Below are positions 51,019 through 59,607 of a stretch of 64,000 nt of DNA, one piece after another. Position 1 is the first letter of the stretch; every line of letters begins with the position of its first letter. This DNA is from Rhizobium sp. BK650 (lineage in GTDB: Bacteria; Pseudomonadota; Alphaproteobacteria; Rhizobiales; Rhizobiaceae). The DNA lies in NCBI RefSeq assembly GCF_014195325.1, contig NZ_JACIBK010000016.1:1-64000 (forward strand), given 5' to 3'. The position numbers and the translations under genes were made by a program. The notes below the pieces were generated by a model. It saw only the letters and a list, made by a program, of their open reading frames with translations, ran no database searches and was not told the origin of the DNA.

Positions 51019-51615
51019 ATGACGACAGCCAATAGCCGCGAATCCGAATATGCAATCGATCCGATGTTTCTCGACCGCTGGTCGCCTCGTGCCTTTACCG
51101 GCGAAGTCATCGAAGAAGCGCAGCTGCTGACGCTGCTTGACGCTGCACACTGGGCGCCTTCTTCCGCAAACATGCAGCCGTGGCGGTTCCTTTACGCATT
51201 GAAGGGTTTCGAACACTGGGAGGAGTTCCTGAGCTTGCTCGTCGAATCCAACCAGGAGTGGGCGAAGAATGCTTCGGCGCTGATCTTCGTGGTCTCACGC
51301 AGTTTCAACGGCGCGCGCAGCGAGGGACGGCCAAGCTATACACACTCCTTCGACGCCGGCGCGGCATGGGGCCATCTCGCTATTCAGGCTCGCATGTCCG
51401 GCTTCTATGCCCACGGCATGAGCGGCATCAAGCATGAAGAAATCAAAGAAAAGCTTGGGGTGCCAGACGGTTATCGTGTCGAAGCTGGTATTGCCGTCGG
51501 GCGTATTGCCGACAAGAGCGTCCTCTCCGAACGCAATCGCGCGCGTGAATTTCCAAGTCAGCGCAAGCCGCTCTCGGAAGTCGCTTTCAACGGTCACTTC
51601 GTCGACAATGATTGA
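51019..51615 (+). CDS. Nitroreductase family protein
   Basis: A 198-residue FMN-dependent oxidoreductase. The N-terminal RWSPRAFTGE and the FMN-binding HWAPSSANMQPW are the family signatures, and DAGAAWGHLAIQA is the usual central helix. The protein is shorter than classical NfsB but typical of the small branch common in proteobacteria. It is divergent from the Xi-class GST and probably co-regulated with it. Confidence 0.9.
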   Translation: MTTANSRESEYAIDPMFLDRWSPRAFTGEVIEEAQLLTLLDAAHWAPSSANMQPWRFLYALKGFEHWEEFLSLLVESNQEWAKNASALIFVVSRSFNGARSEGRPSYTHSFDAGAAWGHLAIQARMSGFYAHGMSGIKHEEIKEKLGVPDGYRVEAGIAVGRIADKSVLSERNRAREFPSQRKPLSEVAFNGHFVDND

Positions 51616-51620
51616 TCACA

Positions 51621-51660
51621 AATAAAAGCCCGGCAAGCCTGATGGCTGCGGGGCTTATTT
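51621..51660. terminator. Terminator between the nitroreductase gene and gyrB
   Basis: An imperfect stem (AAGCCCGGCAAGCC, 51626-51639, with GGCTGCGGGGCTT, 51644-51656) has one mismatch and one bulge around a TGAT loop. It is followed by ATTT on the plus strand; on the minus strand TTTTATTT follows. It serves gyrB better than the nitroreductase gene. Confidence 0.7.
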
Positions 51661-51677
51661 CATGACTGGTTTTCAAC

Positions 51678-54113
51678 TCAGATGTCGAGGTTTGCAACAC
51701 TCAGGGCGTTGTCCTGGATGAATTCGCGACGCGGCTCGACTTCATCCCCCATCAGGCGGGCAAAGAGGCCGTCCGCATCGGTCGCGTCGCTGACCTTGAC
51801 CTGCAGCAGCGAACGGACGTTCGGATCCAAAGTCGTTTCCCAGAGCTGCTCGGCATTCATTTCGCCGAGGCCCTTGTAGCGCTGCATAGTCAGTCCTTTA
51901 CGGCCGCTGGCGAAAATAGCATCGAGCAGGGCGCGTGGACCGGAAATTTCCACATCGCCATCACGTCGGCTCAGTGCCGGTGGTGTCTGGTAGATTTCCT
52001 TCAGACGCGGAGTGAGCTGATCGATAAGACGCGCATCCTGGGAGCCGATCAGCGCCATGTCGAGCACGATGACTTCCTTGACGCCGCGAACCATGCGTTC
52101 CAGGCGGATGCCGCCCTCGCTGGTCAGGCTGCCTTCCCAGCCGCGTTCAGTCTCCTCAGCGATAATATCGAGCCGTCTGGCGACTTCACTCGCCAATTCC
52201 TGAGCGCGGTCCGCATTGCTGACGAGCTCGGCATTGAGTGCGCCGGCGATCGCGGCCTGTTCGACCACGGCGCGGTTGTAGCGCGAATGGAGATTGTCGA
52301 GCAGCGCGCGCAGACGCAAGGCATCATGAATGACCTCATTCAGATCCTGCCCGACCCGCACTTCACCGCTCGCAAGCTTCAGCGCCGCATCATCCAGGCC
52401 CTGGCCTATCAGATAATCTTCCAGCGCCTTTTCATTCTTGACGTATTGCACCGACTTACCGCGCGAAACCTTATAAAGCGGCGGCTGGGCGATATAGAGA
52501 TGGCCACGCTCGATCAGCTCCGGCATCTGGCGGAAGAAGAAGGTGAGCAGCAGCGTGCGGATGTGGGCGCCATCGACGTCGGCATCCGTCATGATGATGA
52601 TCTTGTGGTAACGCAGCTTTTCGGCATTAAACTCATCCTTGCCGATGCCGGTGCCAAGCGCGGTGATGAGCGTGCCGATTTCCTGGCTCGACAGCATCTT
52701 GTCGAAACGGGCGCGCTCGACGTTCAAGATTTTGCCACGCAGCGGTAGGATCGCCTGATTTTCACGCGAGCGCCCCTGCTTTGCCGAACCGCCTGCCGAG
52801 TCCCCCTCGACGAGGAAGACTTCGGACTTGGCCGGATCCCGCTCGGAGCAGTCGGCGAGCTTGCCAGGAAGCGAGGCGATATCGAGTGCGCCTTTGCGGC
52901 GGGTCAGTTCACGCGCCTTGCGGGCGGCTTCACGGGCGGCGGCAGCTTCCACCACCTTGCCGACGAGAACCTTGGCTTCAGAGGGATGTTCTTCGAGCCA
53001 GGTGCTGAGCGCTTCATTGACCAGGCTTTCGACGACAGGACGCACTTCCGAGGAAACGAGCTTGTCCTTGGTCTGCGACGAGAATTTTGGATCCGGCACC
53101 TTGACCGACAGAACAGCGGTCAGGCCTTCGCGGCAATCGTCACCGGTGAGCGTCACCTTTTCCTTCTTGGTGATGCCAGAGGTATCGGCATAGGACGTGA
53201 TCTGGCGTGTCAACGCAGCGCGGAAGCCGGCCATGTGCGTCCCGCCGTCACGCTGGGGAATGTTGTTGGTGAAGCAGAGTACATTCTCGTGGTAGCTGTC
53301 GTTCCACCACATGGCCACTTCAACGGTAATGCCATCCTTCTCGCCACGGATTGCGACAGGCTTTTCGACGAGCGGCTTCTTGGCGCGGTCGAGATAGGAA
53401 ACGAACGCCTCGAGGCCGCCGTCATAGACCATCTCTTCCTGCTTGATGTCGGAGTGACGCTTGTCCGTCAGCAGAATGCGGACACCGGAGTTCAGGAAGG
53501 CCAGTTCGCGCAAGCGGTGCTCGAGCGTGCCATAGTCGAATTCCGTCATGGTGAAGGTTTCGGAGCTCGGCATGAAGCTCACTTCCGTGCCGGTCTCGTT
53601 ACCGGCTTCGCCCGTTATCTTCAGGGGCGCATCCGCAACACCATGAGTGAAGCTCATCTCGTGGATCTTGCCCTGGCGGCGGATCTTCAGTTTCAGCCAG
53701 ACAGAGAGTGCGTTGACGACCGAGACGCCTACACCATGCAGACCGCCAGAAACCTTATAGGAATTTTGATCGAACTTACCGCCGGCATGGAGCTGGGTCA
53801 TGATGACTTCGGCCGCCGATACGCCTTCGCCGCTGTGAATATCGGTCGGAATGCCGCGGCCGTTATCCGTCACGGTCACAGACCCATCCGGATTGAGCGA
53901 AACGGTGACGATATCGGCGTGGCCGGCTAGCGCTTCGTCGATCGCGTTGTCGACGACTTCATAGACCATATGGTGAAGGCCGGAGCCGTCGTCGGTGTCG
54001 CCGATATACATGCCGGGGCGCTTGCGCACGGCATCGAGTCCCTTAAGGACCTTGATGGAGTCTGCGCCATATTCGGTGTTTACGCCGTTTTCCGTCGCGG
54101 GTGCATCGGTCAT
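51678..54113 (-). CDS. gyrB: DNA gyrase subunit B
   Basis: The 811-residue ATPase subunit of gyrase, which introduces negative supercoils. GHKL ATPase motifs are VYEVVDNAIDEALAGH, TDNGRGIPTDIH and GGLHGVGVSVVNALS; the TOPRIM domain has EGDSAGGSAKQGR and IIIMTDADVDGAHIRT; the C-terminus has QRYKGLGEMNAEQLWETT. Length is normal with no alphaproteobacterial insertion evident. It is a single gene with its own promoter and terminator. Confidence 0.98.
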   Translation of the reverse strand: MTDAPATENGVNTEYGADSIKVLKGLDAVRKRPGMYIGDTDDGSGLHHMVYEVVDNAIDEALAGHADIVTVSLNPDGSVTVTDNGRGIPTDIHSGEGVSAAEVIMTQLHAGGKFDQNSYKVSGGLHGVGVSVVNALSVWLKLKIRRQGKIHEMSFTHGVADAPLKITGEAGNETGTEVSFMPSSETFTMTEFDYGTLEHRLRELAFLNSGVRILLTDKRHSDIKQEEMVYDGGLEAFVSYLDRAKKPLVEKPVAIRGEKDGITVEVAMWWNDSYHENVLCFTNNIPQRDGGTHMAGFRAALTRQITSYADTSGITKKEKVTLTGDDCREGLTAVLSVKVPDPKFSSQTKDKLVSSEVRPVVESLVNEALSTWLEEHPSEAKVLVGKVVEAAAAREAARKARELTRRKGALDIASLPGKLADCSERDPAKSEVFLVEGDSAGGSAKQGRSRENQAILPLRGKILNVERARFDKMLSSQEIGTLITALGTGIGKDEFNAEKLRYHKIIIMTDADVDGAHIRTLLLTFFFRQMPELIERGHLYIAQPPLYKVSRGKSVQYVKNEKALEDYLIGQGLDDAALKLASGEVRVGQDLNEVIHDALRLRALLDNLHSRYNRAVVEQAAIAGALNAELVSNADRAQELASEVARRLDIIAEETERGWEGSLTSEGGIRLERMVRGVKEVIVLDMALIGSQDARLIDQLTPRLKEIYQTPPALSRRDGDVEISGPRALLDAIFASGRKGLTMQRYKGLGEMNAEQLWETTLDPNVRSLLQVKVSDATDADGLFARLMGDEVEPRREFIQDNALSVANLDI

Positions 54114-54182
54114 TCTGTCGAGATTTTCCCTGTTGTCGTCAGCAGCGGCGCGCCTTGCGAATCACCGGCTTTTTCAAAGTCG

Positions 54183-54211
54183 AATATAGGTTTTTTGTAG
54201 CGAGTTCCCAA
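54183..54211 (-). promoter_or_regulatory. Candidate gyrB promoter
   Basis: On the minus strand TTGGGA (54211-54206) and TATATT (54188-54183) are separated by 17 bp, 70 bp upstream of the gyrB start. The -35 is imperfect, so this is tentative. Confidence 0.4.
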
Positions 54212-54246
54212 TGGCAAGGCCCTAAAACAAGGTATAAATCAGGGGA

Positions 54247-54624
54247 TTATGACGCTTTTCCGTCGACTTTGCTGCCATTTTCGAGAAGGGCCGATAGCCG
54301 GGCGATATCAGCCTTGTCAAGGCTTCGGATTCGCTTGGCCAGACGATTGGCAAATTCGGTGTATTCGGGCGGCAGGCCCGACGTATCGACGACCACGCGC
54401 GGATCGGAAGTGCCGGCAACGAGGAAGAGTTCCTCGGCCTCGTCCCAGATGATGTTGAAGTAGCCGGCAATGCGCTGCAGGAGATCGAAGCTCGGCACGC
54501 CGCGCTTTCCATGCTCGAGCGCTGAGAGGTAAGCCGGTGAAACATTCAGGGCCGCAGCCATCTGTTTCTGCGTCACGCCCTTACGAGCCCGCAGCTTGCG
54601 GACCGCTTCAGCAAACGGCGTCAC
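54247..54624 (-). CDS. Xre-family helix-turn-helix regulator
   Basis: A 125-residue DNA-binding protein. The N-terminal ~65 residues form a Cro/CI-type domain: LRARKGVTQKQMAAALNVSP then YLSALEHGKRG. The remainder is a short acidic and helical tail of no recognised family. GTG 54624 gives the standard N-terminus (TPFAEAVRKLR) and overlaps the smr stop by GTGA. The longer frame upstream is a shadow of smr. Targets are unknown; it is the last gene of a leftward set that begins with the Tim44-like gene. Confidence 0.85.
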   Translation of the reverse strand: MTPFAEAVRKLRARKGVTQKQMAAALNVSPAYLSALEHGKRGVPSFDLLQRIAGYFNIIWDEAEELFLVAGTSDPRVVVDTSGLPPEYTEFANRLAKRIRSLDKADIARLSALLENGSKVDGKAS

Positions 54625-55190
54625 GACTTTTCCCCGGCGCGGCGCGAGAGGCGGATATAGAGCGCACCCTCGCCGCCGTGATGCTGGGCCGCCGACTCGT
54701 AGGACGAAATCAGGAAACGGAATTCCGGCTTGGAGAACCAAAGCGGCACGGCACGTTTCAAAGCGCCTTCGCTACCCATTGAACTGCCCTTGCCGGTAAT
54801 AACCAGAACGTGTCGCATGCCGCGCTCGTGCGCGCGGATCAGGAAGTCGAGGAGGAACGAGTGGGCCTCGCTCTGGACCATGCCGTGAAGATCGATCCGC
54901 GCTTCCAGCGCCAGCTTGCCCTTTGCAATTTTGCGCTTGACCGGCCGTTCCAGCGGATGGTGGAGACCCGAAGGCTGTCTTGCCGATCCCGGCGCCGCGG
55001 GTCGCTGCATAAGAGCCGGAGCCATCTTCTGTTTTTCGGCCTCTTTCTGCTCGGCAACCGCTTCGGCCTCAGCCAGAAATGTATCGAGCGCGGTCAGCTC
55101 GTCCGCCTTGCCCGGCATCGGCCTCGTACTGCGGGCCACCCTGCCCCAGAGGATCCTCTCGTCCGAACTGAGTTTGCGATCCTTGGCCAT
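54621..55190 (-). CDS. Smr domain protein
   Basis: A 189-residue protein with a C-terminal Smr domain (residues ~95-185): ARIDLHGMVQSEA, LVITGKGS and HHGGEGALYIRLSR. The N-terminal 90 residues are charged and probably disordered. Smr domains nick or bind nucleic acids in DNA repair or ribosome quality control; the stand-alone bacterial form has no settled role. It shares one base with the mltA stop and four with the downstream regulator. Confidence 0.9.
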   Translation of the reverse strand: MAKDRKLSSDERILWGRVARSTRPMPGKADELTALDTFLAEAEAVAEQKEAEKQKMAPALMQRPAAPGSARQPSGLHHPLERPVKRKIAKGKLALEARIDLHGMVQSEAHSFLLDFLIRAHERGMRHVLVITGKGSSMGSEGALKRAVPLWFSKPEFRFLISSYESAAQHHGGEGALYIRLSRRAGEKS

Positions 55191-56305
55191 CAGAGGAACC
55201 TCGTCGCGGCGGTATTCGGAATGAGAATTGTGAAGTCGGCGTCGTCGCTCACCGTGCCGGCCAGCTCGCCCGCGGTATAGCCAGAGCCGGTGAAGATATC
55301 GCCGCGGGCCGGGCCAACAATTGCAGAACCGGTGTCCAGCGCCAGCATCAATCGCCGAAACGGTTTGCCGCCATCGAGATGCGTGAGGCTTTCGGAACGG
55401 ATGAAAAATGGAAAGCCGAAGGTGTGGATCAGGCGGTCGACGGCGAGCGAACGTCCGGCGAGCAGCGGCACTTTTGCCGCCGCAATCGGTCCGGCGTTCG
55501 GATCTTCCACCGCGGTTTCTCGGAAGAAAATATAGGACCGGTTATGCCAGAGGACTTCATCTACCTGGTCCGGATGAGCGGCAAGCCAAGCGCGGATCGA
55601 TTGCATGGAAATGTTTGCGCGGTCGATTTCGCCTCGGTCGATCAATAATTTGCCGATGGCCGAAAAAGGATGACCGGCTTTCGCGGCATAGGTAATGCGG
55701 CCGATACGGCCATCCGGATAGTGCAGACGAGCAGCCCCCTGCACATGCACAAAAAAGAGATCGACCTTCGATTTCGCCCAGGCGATTTCGAGGCCGCGGC
55801 CTTCAAGATAACCCTGGTCGATGGCACGGCGATCGGGATAGGCGTCGATTAGACCATCACGAAGGCGTCCGAAAACATAGGAATTCTCCAGATCGGCCGG
55901 ACGGTTTTGATCTTCGAGATCTATCAGGTCGTCTGGGCGACGGTAGATCGGAAAGCGGAACTCCTCATCCGGCCTGTCGGCGACGTCGATTTCCGGTTCG
56001 TAAAATGCCGTGACAAACCCGCTACCGCCATCTCTTCGTACAATCCGGAATGGCTGACAGTGTTGTTCGAAGAAGCGTCGCGCCACCTCGGCGGACGACG
56101 GATGAAACTTCTCCGCTGCTTCCAGCAATGGAAGGAGATCGGCTGATGTCAGTCCTAGCGATCCGGTGCGATAGGGTTTCGTTTCGGAAATATGCCGTCG
56201 ACAGGCAGCCATGACTTCAAAAAGGCTCGAGGGATCGTCATCCCTCCAGCCTCCCAATGCGTCGAAACTGGCCGCCTGAAGGGTGAAACCGGCTGCGTCA
56301 CTCAT
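55190..56305 (-). CDS. mltA: MltA family lytic murein transglycosylase
   Basis: A 371-residue protein with the MltA fold. Recognised segments are VTAFYEPEIDVA, GRIGRITYAAKAGHPF (family Tyr/Ala-Gly block), the 3D domain LALDTGSAIVGPARGDIFTG with the catalytic Asp, and SYIFFRE. Unlike the E. coli lipoprotein it has no signal peptide or lipobox at either possible start (ATG 56305 or the open frame to 56404). It overlaps the Tim44-like gene by 8 nt. Confidence 0.9.
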   Translation of the reverse strand: MSDAAGFTLQAASFDALGGWRDDDPSSLFEVMAACRRHISETKPYRTGSLGLTSADLLPLLEAAEKFHPSSAEVARRFFEQHCQPFRIVRRDGGSGFVTAFYEPEIDVADRPDEEFRFPIYRRPDDLIDLEDQNRPADLENSYVFGRLRDGLIDAYPDRRAIDQGYLEGRGLEIAWAKSKVDLFFVHVQGAARLHYPDGRIGRITYAAKAGHPFSAIGKLLIDRGEIDRANISMQSIRAWLAAHPDQVDEVLWHNRSYIFFRETAVEDPNAGPIAAAKVPLLAGRSLAVDRLIHTFGFPFFIRSESLTHLDGGKPFRRLMLALDTGSAIVGPARGDIFTGSGYTAGELAGTVSDDADFTILIPNTAATRFL

Positions 56306-57002
56306 GTTCCGATTCGGTCGCCACGAGTTTCCAGTTGGGGTCGCGCGATCGGGTATCGCGAGCGAAGGTCCAGAGATCGTTGACCTCGGCGACGTTCTCC
56401 GCATCGCCTTCGATCAGCACGTCGCTCTTATCGTAGGTGGCAGAGATCAACTGACTAATGATACGCACCGTGATCTGCGCCTCGCTACCTTTGGTTTCGG
56501 CATGAGTGATCTCGGCCTTGTCGATGCCCACGAAAGTGGACTTCATCTTCTCGCCCCTATTCTCGCGATCGCTGATTGCCGCATCGAAGCCGTCATACAC
56601 CTCGCGGGAGAGAAGATTCTTCAGCGTTTTGCGATCGCCATCGGCGAAGGCCATGACGATCATTTCGTAGGCCATGCGGGCACCATTCAGGAATTCCTTC
56701 GGGTCAAAGGACGGATCGGCTCTGTTGAGTGCGCGCAGCGATTCGTTCAGCGGCGTGCCGGCAGGTGCGACGGCGTCGATGGCAGAGAAGCGGCCTTCCT
56801 CTTCCCCATTCACATCGCGTCGCGGCAGAGTTACGACCTTGCCGGCATCGGCGCTATCCTTCTGCACGGCATCCCGTGGCGTATAGAGATCACGCGGCGG
56901 CTTCTCATTTCCCGTGCGGCGTCCAAGAACGGATCGAAGCTGAAAGAAAATCAGCACCGCCGCCACCAGGAAAAATAATGTGATGAAGTCGTTTGAACTC
57001 AT
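56298..57002 (-). CDS. Tim44/TimA family membrane protein
   Basis: A 234-residue protein with a membrane anchor at residues ~5-20 (DFITLFFLVAAVLIFFQL), a linker, and a C-terminal Tim44-like domain (residues ~95-230: FLNGARMAYEMIVMAFADGD, RTISQLISATYD-like region). Bacterial relatives such as Caulobacter TimA are membrane adaptor proteins; mitochondrial Tim44 tethers Hsp70 to the translocon. ATG 57002 is preferred over the open frame to 57044. secB lies nearby but on the other strand. Confidence 0.85.
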   Translation of the reverse strand: MSSNDFITLFFLVAAVLIFFQLRSVLGRRTGNEKPPRDLYTPRDAVQKDSADAGKVVTLPRRDVNGEEEGRFSAIDAVAPAGTPLNESLRALNRADPSFDPKEFLNGARMAYEMIVMAFADGDRKTLKNLLSREVYDGFDAAISDRENRGEKMKSTFVGIDKAEITHAETKGSEAQITVRIISQLISATYDKSDVLIEGDAENVAEVNDLWTFARDTRSRDPNWKLVATESEHE

Positions 57003-57128
57003 ATCCCGCCGTTCGCTGTTAACATCCCTGATTTCTACCCCCATATAGTCCGGCTATACGGATGATTCAAATCATGGCTGGTATCTTCGCCAGTGCCAAG
57101 AGGAGCCCGAGCCGCTCGGGATAGAGAG

Positions 57129-57647
57129 ATGCGTTTTTCCATGCTGCCGGTTTTCGTGCTGCTTCTGCCGCTTGCCGAGATCGCTGGCTTCGTCATTGTC
57201 GGCCGCGCAATCGGACTTGCCGCGACCCTGGGGCTTGTCGTGCTGGGCTTTGTCGTCGGCTCCTTCCTCTTGCGCCGGCAGGGTATTGGTATCCTGCGCC
57301 GCATGTCAGCCGAAGGGCGCAACGGCACGATGCCCGGACGGGAACTGCTCAATCCTGCGATGACCGTCATCGCCTCGCTGCTCTTCATCATCCCCGGCTT
57401 CCTCTCCGACATTCTGGCGATCCTGCTGCTCATTCCGCAAGTTCGCAATCTGCTCTGGCGGTCGATTGCAAAACGTTTCGTTGTCGTTGATACCAGCCGC
57501 GGCGGTTTCTCGGCCTCTCCGCGTTCGGATTATCGAGCCCGGCCAGGCAAGTCGGGCGATTCAAAGGTGGTCGATCTCGATGAAGAGGACTATCATCGCG
57601 AGCCGGACGGCAAATCGCCCTGGTCCGGCAAACAGCTCGAAGACTGA
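57129..57647 (+). CDS. fxsA: FxsA family membrane protein
   Basis: A 172-residue protein with about three membrane helices in the first 130 residues. The family core reads LLLPLAEIAGFVIVG, LRRQGIGILRRM and LLFIIPGFLSDILA. The C-terminal 50 residues are hydrophilic. FxsA in E. coli affects exclusion of phage T7 by the F plasmid; its normal role is unclear. ATG 57129 has GAGAG directly upstream. It precedes secB by 98 bp and may be co-transcribed. Confidence 0.9.
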   Translation: MRFSMLPVFVLLLPLAEIAGFVIVGRAIGLAATLGLVVLGFVVGSFLLRRQGIGILRRMSAEGRNGTMPGRELLNPAMTVIASLLFIIPGFLSDILAILLLIPQVRNLLWRSIAKRFVVVDTSRGGFSASPRSDYRARPGKSGDSKVVDLDEEDYHREPDGKSPWSGKQLED

Positions 57648-57745
57648 ACGGCAGCGCATTAACCGCGCCAGGTGCCCAGGGTTGTAAGCCTATCCCCGAA
57701 ATGTTAGATGGCGGCACCTATCAATGCCCCCTTGAGGAAAAGCCC

Positions 57746-58228
57746 ATGGCAGACGACAACAGCAGCAACGGCACAGCGAACCCGACCCTTTCGATCCTTG
57801 CCCAGTACGTCAAGGATCTTTCCTTCGAAAACCCGGGCGCACCGCGCTCGCTTCAGGCCCGCGACAAGGCACCGGCGATCAACATCAATGTGAACGTCAA
57901 TGCCAATCCGCTGTCCGATACGGATTTCGATGTCGTGCTTTCGCTGGTCGCCGAAGCCAAGGACGGAGACAAGACCGTCTTCCATACCGAGCTCGTCTAT
58001 GGCGGCGTCTTCCGCGTTGCCGGCTTCCCGCAGGAGCACATGCTGCCGGTCCTCTTCATCGAGTGCCCGCGCATGCTCTTCCCGTTCGCCCGCCAAATCA
58101 TTGCCGATGTCACGCGCAATGGCGGCTTCCCGCCGCTGATGATCGATCCGATTGATTTCGCGCAGATGTTCGCACAGCGCGTTGCTGAAGAACAGGCTCG
58201 TTCCAAGGTTCAGGCCGTACCGAACTGA
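57746..58228 (+). CDS. secB: Protein-export chaperone SecB
   Basis: A 160-residue chaperone that keeps secretory precursors unfolded and delivers them to SecA. Family motifs are AQYVKDLSFENPGAP, ELVYGGVFR, and PMLLFP-like ECPRMLFPFARQIIADVTR followed by GFPPLMIDPIDF. ATG 57746 has GAGGAAA upstream. It is closed by a strong bidirectional terminator. Confidence 0.97.
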   Translation: MADDNSSNGTANPTLSILAQYVKDLSFENPGAPRSLQARDKAPAININVNVNANPLSDTDFDVVLSLVAEAKDGDKTVFHTELVYGGVFRVAGFPQEHMLPVLFIECPRMLFPFARQIIADVTRNGGFPPLMIDPIDFAQMFAQRVAEEQARSKVQAVPN

Positions 58229-58255
58229 ACCAGTTTTATAGGCTCTCCAAGTTCA

Positions 58256-58285
58256 AATGCCCGGGCAGAACCCGGGCATTTTTAT
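58256..58285. terminator. Bidirectional terminator between secB and dnaQ
   Basis: TGCCCGGG (58258-58265) pairs perfectly with CCCGGGCA (58271-58278) around CAGAA. TTTTTAT follows on the right and AAA precedes on the left. It ends just before the dnaQ stop. Confidence 0.9.
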
Positions 58286-58286
58286 T

Positions 58287-59003
58287 TCAGTTGAGCTGAT
58301 CGTATTTCGACCAGACAGCCTTTTGGCCGAGTTTGGCGATTAAGGCGTCATGAGCCTCGGCTTCAGCTTCGCTCAATCGCGGCGCCAGCGGCCGCGGTCT
58401 CTCCATGATGGCAGCGACCACGACTTCTTCCACCTCAACATTATTCTTGTTCTGGCTCGCAGATCCCGCGACGCCGAGCCCGAGTGCGGCCTGCCGGCCG
58501 CCAATCATTTCGATATAGACTTCAGCAAGAAGTTCGGAGTCGAGAAGAGCGCCATGTTTGGTACGATGCGAGTTATCGATGCCATAACGACGGCAGAGAG
58601 CATCGAGCGAGTTCGGTCCCATCGGATGCTTGCGGCGGGCAAGCGAAAGCGTGTCGACGACCCGATCGGGCAGAATCGGCGGCAGGCCGAGTCTGGCAAG
58701 CTCGGCATTCACAAAGCCCATATCGAAGGTGGCGTTGTGGGCGATCCACTTGCCGTCGCCGAAGAATTCCAGGATCTGCTCGACGACATCGGCAAAAGGC
58801 GGCTTGTCCTTCAGGAACTCGTCGGTGATGCCATGGACGGCAAGCGCATCCGGGTGAACCTTCTGATCACCCGGATTGATAAAAAGATGGATCGTATTTC
58901 CCGTCGGAAAATGGTTGAAAAGCTCGATACCACCGATTTCGATGATGCGGTCCATGCGGTTGTCGAGCCCGGTGGTTTCCGTATCGAAAATAATCTCACG
59001 CAT
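58287..59003 (-). CDS. dnaQ: DNA polymerase III epsilon subunit (3'-5' proofreading exonuclease)
   Basis: A 238-residue proofreading exonuclease of the replicase. The DEDDh residues are visible: Asp7 and Glu9 in FDTETTG, the Exo II Asp in HNATFDMGFV, and His/Asp of Exo III in KHGALLDSELLA. The C-terminal tail (WSKYDQLN after a flexible Q/N linker) fits the polymerase-binding segment. It overlaps coaE by 8 nt in the origin-proximal operon. Confidence 0.96.
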   Translation of the reverse strand: MREIIFDTETTGLDNRMDRIIEIGGIELFNHFPTGNTIHLFINPGDQKVHPDALAVHGITDEFLKDKPPFADVVEQILEFFGDGKWIAHNATFDMGFVNAELARLGLPPILPDRVVDTLSLARRKHPMGPNSLDALCRRYGIDNSHRTKHGALLDSELLAEVYIEMIGGRQAALGLGVAGSASQNKNNVEVEEVVVAAIMERPRPLAPRLSEAEAEAHDALIAKLGQKAVWSKYDQLN

Positions 59004-59607
59004 CGGAGGTTTCTTCCTTCGCTATCCGCTTCTTCAGGTCGGCGATTATCTCTGCCACTTGCTTTCTTGCCGCCTCGACGGTGTGACCAGTATCCACGAG
59101 GTAGTCAGCCCGGCGGCGTTTTTCCTTATCCGGCATCTGGCGGGAGAGAATCATATTGAATTTTTCTTCCGTCATGTTCGGGCGCGCAAGCACCCTCTTT
59201 CGCTGAATCTGTGGATCGGCACTGACGACGACAATGACATCCACTCTTTGCTCAGCACCGGTTTCGAAAAGCAGGGGGATGTCGAGCACCACCATATCTG
59301 CTCCTGCCTTTTTCTGCTGCGCCAGGAATTCAATCTCCCGCTTGCGCACAAGGGGATGAATAATCTGTTCGAGCCGCTTGAAGCCAGCTGGGTCCAGAGC
59401 GAGTTGCCGCCCCAGTTCCTGACGGTCGACGACACCATTTTTTATCGTGCCAGGGAAGGCCGCGTTGACCAGGGGTGCGGCCTCGCCCGCATATAGGTCA
59501 TGCACGACAGCATCTGAATCGTTAACCGGAACACCGGCTTCGGCAAAGAGCTTCGCTGTCGTCGATTTGCCCATGCCAATGGAGCCGGTGAGACCGATCT
59601 TCAGCAT
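58996..59607 (-). CDS. coaE: Dephospho-CoA kinase
   Basis: Catalyses the last step of coenzyme A synthesis. The 203-residue product has the P-loop GLTGSIGMGKST near the N-terminus, NDSDAVVHDLY for substrate binding, and LDIPLLFETG in the lid region. ATG 59607 shares a base with the aroE stop (TGATG); a TTG just upstream is a less likely start. coaA, the first step of the pathway, is also in this window at 19035-20030. Confidence 0.96.
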   Translation of the reverse strand: MLKIGLTGSIGMGKSTTAKLFAEAGVPVNDSDAVVHDLYAGEAAPLVNAAFPGTIKNGVVDRQELGRQLALDPAGFKRLEQIIHPLVRKREIEFLAQQKKAGADMVVLDIPLLFETGAEQRVDVIVVVSADPQIQRKRVLARPNMTEEKFNMILSRQMPDKEKRRRADYLVDTGHTVEAARKQVAEIIADLKKRIAKEETSDA

